From contig JAUVLT010000009.1 of NCBI GenBank assembly GCA_030600605.1, positions 1-41,000 of the forward strand: DNA of 41,000 nucleotides, in the 5' to 3' direction. Numbering within the stretch: the stretch's first letter is position 1; the number at the start of each line of letters is the position of its first letter. The stretch is from Mycoplasmatota bacterium. Its GTDB lineage: Bacteria > Bacillota_I > Bacilli_A > Izemoplasmatales > Izemoplasmataceae. The position numbers were made by a program, and so were the translations under genes. A model generated the notes under the pieces. That model did no database searches, was not told the DNA's origin, and worked only from the letters and a program-made list of their open reading frames with translations. Positions 36,075 to 41,000 of the stretch are shown here, piece by piece.

Positions 36075-37294
36075 TGAGTATGAATCAAACACCAAGAGCG
36101 TCAAGAACACATATTGCAATATTTGGAAGACGTAATGTTGGTAAATCGAGTGTTATCAATGCTTTAACAAATCAAACAATCTCATTAGTATCTAAAATCG
36201 CTGGTACAACAACGGATCCTGTTTTTAAATCAATGGAAATACTACCATTAGGTCCTGTTGTTTTGATAGACACCGCAGGTATAGATGATACTGGAGAATT
36301 AGGAGAACTTCGTATTCAAAGAACTTATGATGTGATTAATAAAACTGATATTGGAATAATTGTTTTTGATGTGAATCAAAATGATTTTAACTATGAAAAA
36401 GATTTTATTAAAGAATTTACAAAACGACAAAAACCATATCTTATGGTAGCTAATAAAATTGATATCAGCTCAGGTAGCAAAGATTTTTCTAACGTGTTTA
36501 AAGGACAAATATTAGAGGTGTCTGCAGTTACAAAAGAGGGTATTGAAGATTTGAAAAATGAAATAGGGATAACATTAAAAATTGAAGAAGAAAAATTTAT
36601 GATTGTTGGAGATTTATTGAATCCTGGGGATATTGTTGTCTTAGTTACTCCGATTGATAAAGCGGCACCTAAAGGAAGACTTATCTTACCCCAACAACAA
36701 ACAATTAGAGATATTTTAGAAAGTGATGCAATCGCTGTTGTGACTAAAGAATATGAATTAAGAGAAACACTAGATAAACTAGGAACTAAACCTAAATTAG
36801 TAATTACTGATTCTCAAGTATTTTTGAAAGTATCTGCGGATACTCCAAAAGACATTATGCTAACTTCTTTTTCAATTCTATTCGCTAGAAATAAGGGTGA
36901 TTTAGAAGAACTTGTTAAAGGTGCTAAAGCTATCGAAAAACTTGAGAATGGCGATAAAATCTTAGTAAGTGAAGGCTGTACTCATCATCGTCAAAGTGAT
37001 GATATTGGAACTGTGAAAATTCCAAGATGGCTTAGACAATATACTGGTAAAGATTTTGAATTTGTATATAGTTCGGGGTATACTTTTCCAAAAGATATGA
37101 GCGATATTAAATTAGTTATTCATTGTGGAGCTTGTATGCTTAATAAAAGTGAAATGATGTATCGAATATCTCAAGTAGTGGAAAAAGAAATACCAATTGT
37201 TAATTACGGTGTATTAATAGCTTATGTTCAAGGTATCTTTGAAAGAGCTTTAGATCCTTTCCCATTAGCTAAAATGATATATTTAGAAGAATAA
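36074..37294 (+). CDS. hydF: [FeFe]-hydrogenase maturation GTPase HydF
   Basis: 406 residues in three parts: an N-terminal GTPase (P-loop GRRNVGKSS at 18-26, DTAG, NKID), a dimerisation domain, and a C-terminal cluster domain with CTH at 302-304 and HCGAC at 350-354. The CxH-x45-HCxxC pattern is the [4Fe-4S] site of HydF. HydF is the scaffold that receives the two-iron precursor and passes it to apo-hydrogenase. Its ATG overlaps the stop of the aspartase by one base, with AGGGGG six bases upstream. Last gene of the operon, closed by a terminator. Confidence 0.95.
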   Translation: MSMNQTPRASRTHIAIFGRRNVGKSSVINALTNQTISLVSKIAGTTTDPVFKSMEILPLGPVVLIDTAGIDDTGELGELRIQRTYDVINKTDIGIIVFDVNQNDFNYEKDFIKEFTKRQKPYLMVANKIDISSGSKDFSNVFKGQILEVSAVTKEGIEDLKNEIGITLKIEEEKFMIVGDLLNPGDIVVLVTPIDKAAPKGRLILPQQQTIRDILESDAIAVVTKEYELRETLDKLGTKPKLVITDSQVFLKVSADTPKDIMLTSFSILFARNKGDLEELVKGAKAIEKLENGDKILVSEGCTHHRQSDDIGTVKIPRWLRQYTGKDFEFVYSSGYTFPKDMSDIKLVIHCGACMLNKSEMMYRISQVVEKEIPIVNYGVLIAYVQGIFERALDPFPLAKMIYLEE

Positions 37295-37318
37295 AACCTT
37301 GAATTTTCAAGGTTTTTA
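37293..37318 (+). terminator. intrinsic terminator after hydF
   Basis: AAAACCTTGA (37293-37302)/TCAAGGTTTT (37307-37316), loop ATTT, then T's. The stem overlaps the stop codon. Confidence 0.88.
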
Positions 37319-37340
37319 TCGTTTTTGTTCAAAAAGACAC

Positions 37341-37369
37341 CCACTTCAAATGTATATTACATTAAGTGG
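37341..37369 (+). repeat. hairpin upstream of a 14-codon ORF
   Basis: CCACTT (37341-37346)/AAGTGG (37364-37369) extended by AATGTA (37349-37354)/TACATT (37358-37363), with a CA bulge and a 3-nt loop. No T tract, so not a terminator. It sits between the hydF terminator and a GGTGGGAGTGG ribosome-site-like sequence. Confidence 0.55.
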
Positions 37370-37383
37370 TGGGAGTGGTTCAC

Positions 37384-37428
37384 ATGCATAAGTTGAAGAA
37401 ATTGAAATTTTTCTTAGTTGATAATTAA
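37384..37428 (+). CDS. very short ORF (14 codons) before prfA, doubtful
   Basis: ATG at 37384 gives MHKLKKLKFFLVDN and TAA, preceded by GGGAGTGG and a 12-bp hairpin. It is basic then hydrophobic. Its 3' end overlaps the -35 box of the prfA promoter. It may be a leader peptide, a small regulator, or chance; no promoter of its own is clear. Confidence 0.2.
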   Translation: MHKLKKLKFFLVDN

Positions 37429-37446
37429 GAGACCTTGTAATATAAT
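37418..37446 (+). promoter_or_regulatory. promoter of prfA-prmC
   Basis: TTGATA (37418-37423), 17 bp, TATAAT (37441-37446). The predicted leader is only about 12 bases and holds GGCGGAGTGAT. Confidence 0.82.
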
Positions 37447-37464
37447 ATAGGGCGGAGTGATATT

Positions 37465-38526
37465 ATGATAGATAGATTAGAAAGAATGACTAAAAGATAT
37501 AATGAAATTAACACACATCTAATGGATCCTAAAATTCTTCAGGATATAACAAAAATGACTGAGCTTTCTAAAGAACAAAAGTCTTTAGAACCTGTTGTTA
37601 GTCTTTATGCTGAGTATAAGCAAGTGTTAGAAACGATTAGTGATTTAAAAGAAATGTTACTTGAAGATGATAAAGAGATAGTTGAAATGGCTCAAATGGA
37701 GTTGGATGAAGTTAAACCTAAAATTCCTGAAATTGAGGATAAACTTAAGATTTTGTTAATTCCTAAAGATCCTAATGATGAAAAAAATGTAATAGTTGAA
37801 ATTAGAGGTGCAGCTGGAGGAAGCGAAGCAAACATTTTTGCTGGAGATTTATTCCGCATGTACACAAAATTTGCTGAAATAAAAAAATGGGAGATTGAAG
37901 TATCTAATTCTGAAGAATCAAGTGCTGGAGGTTTCTCACAAATTGAATTCACAGTATCTGGAGATAGTGTTTACTCATTTTTAAAATATGAATCAGGAGC
38001 ACATCGTGTTCAACGTGTTCCCCAAACAGAATCTCAGGGAAGAGTTCATACATCAACTGCGACAGTTTTAGTTTTACCTGAAGTTGAAGATGTTGAAGTT
38101 GAATTAAATATGTCTGATGTGAGAATAGATACTTATCGCTCAAGTGGAGCTGGGGGACAAAGTGTTAATACAACAGATTCCGCAGTTAGAGTTACGCACG
38201 TTCCTACTAGTCTTATTGTTACTTGTCAAGATGGAAAAAGTCAGCATAGTAACAAAGCAACAGCGTTAAGAATACTAAAAGCTAGATTATATGATAAGAT
38301 ATTACAAGATCGTTTAGATAAAGAGGGATTGGAACGAAGAAGTAAAATTGGCTCAGGGGATCGCAGTGAAAAAATTAGAACTTATAATTACCCGCAGAAC
38401 CGTGTAACGGATCATCGTGTTGGATTATCGCTTCAACAACTTGATCGAATTATGGAGGGTAAACTAGAACCAGTTATCGAAGTTTTAATCGCAGAAGAAG
38501 TAAAAAGAAAACTTGAAGGAAAATAA
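37465..38526 (+). CDS. prfA: peptide chain release factor 1
   Basis: 353 residues, full length. It contains the catalytic GGQ in SSGAGGQSVNTTDSAV (about residues 228-243), EIRGAAGGSEANIF, and the RF1 anchor GAHRVQRVPQTESQGR. It reads UAA and UAG. Genes in this window end in TAA, TAG and TGA, in line with a normal RF1/RF2 pair. The adjoining prmC encodes the methyltransferase that modifies the GGQ glutamine, a conserved pair. Ribosome site GGCGGAGTGAT. Confidence 0.97.
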   Translation: MIDRLERMTKRYNEINTHLMDPKILQDITKMTELSKEQKSLEPVVSLYAEYKQVLETISDLKEMLLEDDKEIVEMAQMELDEVKPKIPEIEDKLKILLIPKDPNDEKNVIVEIRGAAGGSEANIFAGDLFRMYTKFAEIKKWEIEVSNSEESSAGGFSQIEFTVSGDSVYSFLKYESGAHRVQRVPQTESQGRVHTSTATVLVLPEVEDVEVELNMSDVRIDTYRSSGAGGQSVNTTDSAVRVTHVPTSLIVTCQDGKSQHSNKATALRILKARLYDKILQDRLDKEGLERRSKIGSGDRSEKIRTYNYPQNRVTDHRVGLSLQQLDRIMEGKLEPVIEVLIAEEVKRKLEGK

Positions 38527-38561
38527 CATATAAAGAAGAGCATAGGCTCTTCTTTATATGT
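38526..38561 (+). repeat. 16-bp perfect inverted repeat between prfA and prmC
   Basis: ACATATAAAGAAGAGC (38526-38541), loop ATAG, perfect complement (38546-38561). It fills nearly the whole 52-bp gap and is followed by CTTAAAGAGG, not a T tract. As RNA it is a very stable hairpin ending just before the prmC ribosome site (AAAGAGGTGG). Possible roles: mRNA stability, RNase III cleavage, or partial termination through the T's inside the 3' arm. Confidence 0.8.
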
Positions 38562-38578
38562 CTTAAAGAGGTGGTTTT

Positions 38579-39424
38579 ATGCCAACATATAAAGAAGTAT
38601 TAAAAATTAACGAACAATACGCTTTAGATAATCAAAAAGAGGATTCAGGAGTTAAACTATTAATGCTACACTTTTCAAAAATGGATAGTGCTGAATTATT
38701 ATTATCAATGGATGAGGAAATGCCAGAAGATTTGTATCAAGATTTTTTGTATGGGGTTGATCGCTATATTGCGAAAAATATTCCTGTTCAACATATCATT
38801 GGATATCAAGAGTTTTATGGACATAACTTTATCGTGAATAGTGATGTTTTAATTCCACGATTTGAAACTGAAGAATTACTTGGTAATATTTTAATGTATT
38901 ACGAAGAAGTTTTTGAATCACAAGAAGTTATGGTGGCAGATATTGGAACTGGATCGGGTTGTTTAGCGATAACTTTAGATATTGAAGAAAGTAATATGAC
39001 AGTTATTGCTACAGATATCTCGGATAGAGCTCTTAATGTAGCCAGAAATAATAATAAAGCACTTAATGGAAATGTTAAATTTATACAAGGTGATTTGTTA
39101 GAACCACTTATGGGAATGAAGTTTGATATTTTAGTATCAAATCCACCATATATACCTAATAAAGAATTTGTTGAAAATTTAATTAAAGATAATGAACCTA
39201 ATCTTGCTTTATTTGGAGGAGCAGATGGTTTAGATTTTTATCGTGTAATTATTAAAGATGCAGAAAACATCTTGAATGATAGATATATTATCGCTTTCGA
39301 ACATGCTTTTAACAAAGCAAAAGAATTGAAGAAACTGATTAAGAAACATCTTAAAGACGTTGAAATAATTCAAAAAAAGGATCTTCAAGGAAAAGATAGA
39401 ATGACATTTATTATTAAAAAATAA
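38579..39424 (+). CDS. prmC: release factor glutamine methyltransferase PrmC
   Basis: 281 residues. The N-terminal helical domain includes the conserved VQHIIGYQEFYG and LIPRFETEEL. The SAM-binding domain has ADIGTGSGCLAI and the catalytic NPPY (SNPPYIPNKEF), which holds the target glutamine. It N5-methylates the GGQ glutamine of RF1 and RF2. Placed directly after prfA, whose product it modifies, across a gap filled by a 16-bp hairpin. AAAGAGGTGG precedes the ATG. Confidence 0.95.
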   Translation: MPTYKEVLKINEQYALDNQKEDSGVKLLMLHFSKMDSAELLLSMDEEMPEDLYQDFLYGVDRYIAKNIPVQHIIGYQEFYGHNFIVNSDVLIPRFETEELLGNILMYYEEVFESQEVMVADIGTGSGCLAITLDIEESNMTVIATDISDRALNVARNNNKALNGNVKFIQGDLLEPLMGMKFDILVSNPPYIPNKEFVENLIKDNEPNLALFGGADGLDFYRVIIKDAENILNDRYIIAFEHAFNKAKELKKLIKKHLKDVEIIQKKDLQGKDRMTFIIKK

Positions 39425-39470
39425 AGAAAACTTTTTTATATATATGTATATATATAATGAATATACATGC

Positions 39471-39501
39471 TTGACAACCTCAAAAATAGGGTGTATATAA
39501 T
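39471..39501 (+). promoter_or_regulatory. promoter of topA
   Basis: TTGACA (39471-39476), then TATATA at 17 bp (39494-39499) or TATAAT at 19 bp (39496-39501). An alternating TA tract (about 39437-39457) lies upstream and can fold back on itself. Confidence 0.7.
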
Positions 39502-39525
39502 ATATAGAAAAGAGGAGGCGACTAC

Positions 39526-41000
39526 ATGAAAACAAAATTAGTAATAGTGGAATCACCTAGTAAATCTAAAACAATTGAACAATATCTTGGAGAAGAATAT
39601 ATTGTTTTATCATCAAAGGGACATATTCGTGACCTAGCAATAAGTGGTGTAGGTGGACTTGGATTAGACATTGAAAACAATTTTGCCCCTAAATATGTTG
39701 TTATTAAAGAAAAGAAACAAGTAGTTAAAGAATTAAAAAATGCATTGAAAAATGCTTCGGAAATATATTTGGCTACCGACCCAGATAGAGAGGGAGAAGC
39801 AATTAGTTGGCATTTAAAGGAAGTTCTTGAAATTGAAGGTATTCCATATAAAAGAGTTATTTTTAATGAAATAACAAAAAGTGCTGTTATTAAAGCTTTT
39901 GAAAATCCTCGAGAAATTGATTTGGGGTTAGTTTCATCTCAAGAAACAAGAAGAATATTAGATCGTATTATTGGATTTAAATTATCAAAATTACTTCAAA
40001 ATAAAATTAAATCAAAATCAGCTGGACGTGTACAAAGTGCTACTCTTAAATTAGTTGTTGATAAAGAAAAAGAGATTAAAGCATTTATTGAAGAAGAGTT
40101 TTGGAAAGTAAAGGCAGAGTTTCCTGGATTTACAGCAGATCTTGTTAAATTTAAAAACAAGATTGTTAAACTTGAAAATGAAACAGTTACTGATGAACTA
40201 TTAAAAACTATAAATGATGAGTTCATTATAAGCAGTATTGATATAAGAGAGAGAAAAAGAGAAGCAAAATTACCGTTTACAACTTCAGCATTGCAACAAG
40301 AAGCTTCAATTAGACTGAATTTTAGTTCTCAAAAAACAATGTTGATTGCTCAAAAACTTTATGAAGGTATGGATTTAGAAAATGAAACAGTTGGATTAAT
40401 TACTTATATGCGTACTGATTCTACAAGACTAAGTAATGTTTTTACTTCGCCAGCTATTAAATATATTGAGGAAATATATGGAAAAGATTATGTAGGTAAA
40501 ATCAAGGTATCGACTAAAAAAGGGTTGAACATACAAGACGCACATGAAGCAATAAGACCTACTAATGTGTTTAGAACACCTCAAAGTGTTAAAAGATTTT
40601 TATCAAAGGATGAGTTTGTTTTATATACATTAATATACGAAAGAACAATTTCATCATTAATGAAACCAGCAATAATTAGTACTAAAACTGTAGAACTATT
40701 AAATAATTTATCATTATTTAAAGCAACTGCACAAGATTTAGTATTTGATGGATATTTAAAATTATATGGTAAATATGAAAAAATTGATTTAAGCAAATTA
40801 CCACCACTTACCGAGAAAACTACTATTAAAGCTGAAAGTGTTAATAAATCACAACATTTCACAAAACCTCCTGCAAGATTTTCAGAAGCAAGACTTATCA
40901 AAGAAATGGAAGATCTAGGAATAGGGAGACCATCTACTTATTCACAAACAATTACCACTATTAAAAATAGAAAATATGTGGTAATAAAAGAGAAAAAATT
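39526..41000 (+). CDS. topA: DNA topoisomerase I, N-terminal part (cut by window end)
   Basis: An open frame of 491 codons runs off the window. The TOPRIM domain starts KLVIVESPSKSKTIEQYLG and includes ATDPDREGEAISWHL with the metal-binding acidic residues. The active-site Tyr is Y294 in YMRTDSTR. IQDAHEAIRPT and GIGRPSTYSQTI are also conserved. The enzyme relaxes negative supercoils by a type IA mechanism. GAGGAGGCG precedes the ATG. The C-terminal zinc fingers, if any, are beyond the window. Its promoter next to a TA-rich tract suits supercoil-sensitive control, but that is inference. Confidence 0.96.
   Translation, partial: MKTKLVIVESPSKSKTIEQYLGEEYIVLSSKGHIRDLAISGVGGLGLDIENNFAPKYVVIKEKKQVVKELKNALKNASEIYLATDPDREGEAISWHLKEVLEIEGIPYKRVIFNEITKSAVIKAFENPREIDLGLVSSQETRRILDRIIGFKLSKLLQNKIKSKSAGRVQSATLKLVVDKEKEIKAFIEEEFWKVKAEFPGFTADLVKFKNKIVKLENETVTDELLKTINDEFIISSIDIRERKREAKLPFTTSALQQEASIRLNFSSQKTMLIAQKLYEGMDLENETVGLITYMRTDSTRLSNVFTSPAIKYIEEIYGKDYVGKIKVSTKKGLNIQDAHEAIRPTNVFRTPQSVKRFLSKDEFVLYTLIYERTISSLMKPAIISTKTVELLNNLSLFKATAQDLVFDGYLKLYGKYEKIDLSKLPPLTEKTTIKAESVNKSQHFTKPPARFSEARLIKEMEDLGIGRPSTYSQTITTIKNRKYVVIKEKK

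Noticed and set aside
32183-37294. Recent horizontal transfer of the hyd operon
   Set aside because: Base composition looks like the neighbours, and there are no flanking repeats, integrase or tRNA. Different codon preference from ribosomal genes can be due to lower expression.
39230-39556. Possible 108-residue gene on the - strand over the prmC end and topA start
   Set aside because: It mostly mirrors prmC and the AT-rich topA promoter region, has no family resemblance and no ribosome site that I can see.
1-41000. Use of TGA as tryptophan, as in mycoplasmas
   Set aside because: Conserved tryptophans (for example in NusG, EF-G and CysS) are TGG, all genes are full length under the standard code, and TGA is used as a real stop (for example mrnC, hydE).

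Overview
This is 41 kb of an AT-rich bacterial chromosome with no mobile element, CRISPR array or tRNA that I can see. Genes are dense, nearly all on the + strand, and read with the standard code: TGG is Trp, TGA is used only as a stop, and release factor 1 is present. Gene order matches the Bacillus-type Firmicute backbone (cysS-mrnC-rlmB-sigH-rpmG-secE-nusG-rplKAJL-rsmC-rpoBC-rpsLG-fusA-tuf; rpsF-ssb-rpsR-gdpP-rplI-dnaB). The AT bias, the GdpP-L9 fusion and the anaerobic genes ([FeFe]-hydrogenase maturases, a cysteine desulfidase-type Fe-S lyase) suggest a free-living anaerobe at the Firmicutes/Mollicutes border, such as an Izemoplasma-, Acholeplasma- or Haloplasma-like lineage. That placement is inference.

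Layout. 1-2370: end of a peroxiredoxin gene, cold-shock protein, cysS and the Mini-III RNase gene. 2370-3635 (-): CyuA/UPF0597 Fe-S lyase. 3758-9245: rlmB, a SigH-like sigma factor, rpmG, secE, nusG, then the L11-L1 and L10-L7/L12 operons with RNA leaders, and a YbxB/RsmC-type methyltransferase. 9334-21335: rpoB, rpoC, then rpsL, rpsG, fusA and tuf behind a consensus promoter. 21455-26830: tatD, an HtrA-like lipoprotein protease, ychF, phzF and cinA. 26831-27200: a 370-bp gap with a possible 22-residue membrane peptide on the - strand. 27201-32090: rpsF, ssb, rpsR, a fused gdpP-rplI gene and dnaB. 32183-37294: a tight hydE-hydG-aspartase-hydF operon. 37465-41000: prfA, prmC and the start of topA.

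The genes work mainly in transcription and translation. Regulation is visible as sigma-A type promoters, intrinsic terminators, an L10 leader with an attenuator-like hairpin, and two look-alike L1-binding sites in one operon. B. subtilis genes missing from the expected order are yacP (between rlmB and sigH) and the L7Ae-like gene between rpoC and rpsL.

No clearly novel multi-gene system is evident. The points most worth follow-up are the GdpP-L9 fusion with a well-placed internal ribosome binding site for L9, the aspartase embedded in the hydrogenase maturation operon, an Ala in place of the rifampicin-site Asp in RpoB, a terminator laid over the rplK transcription start, and the tiny membrane ORF.
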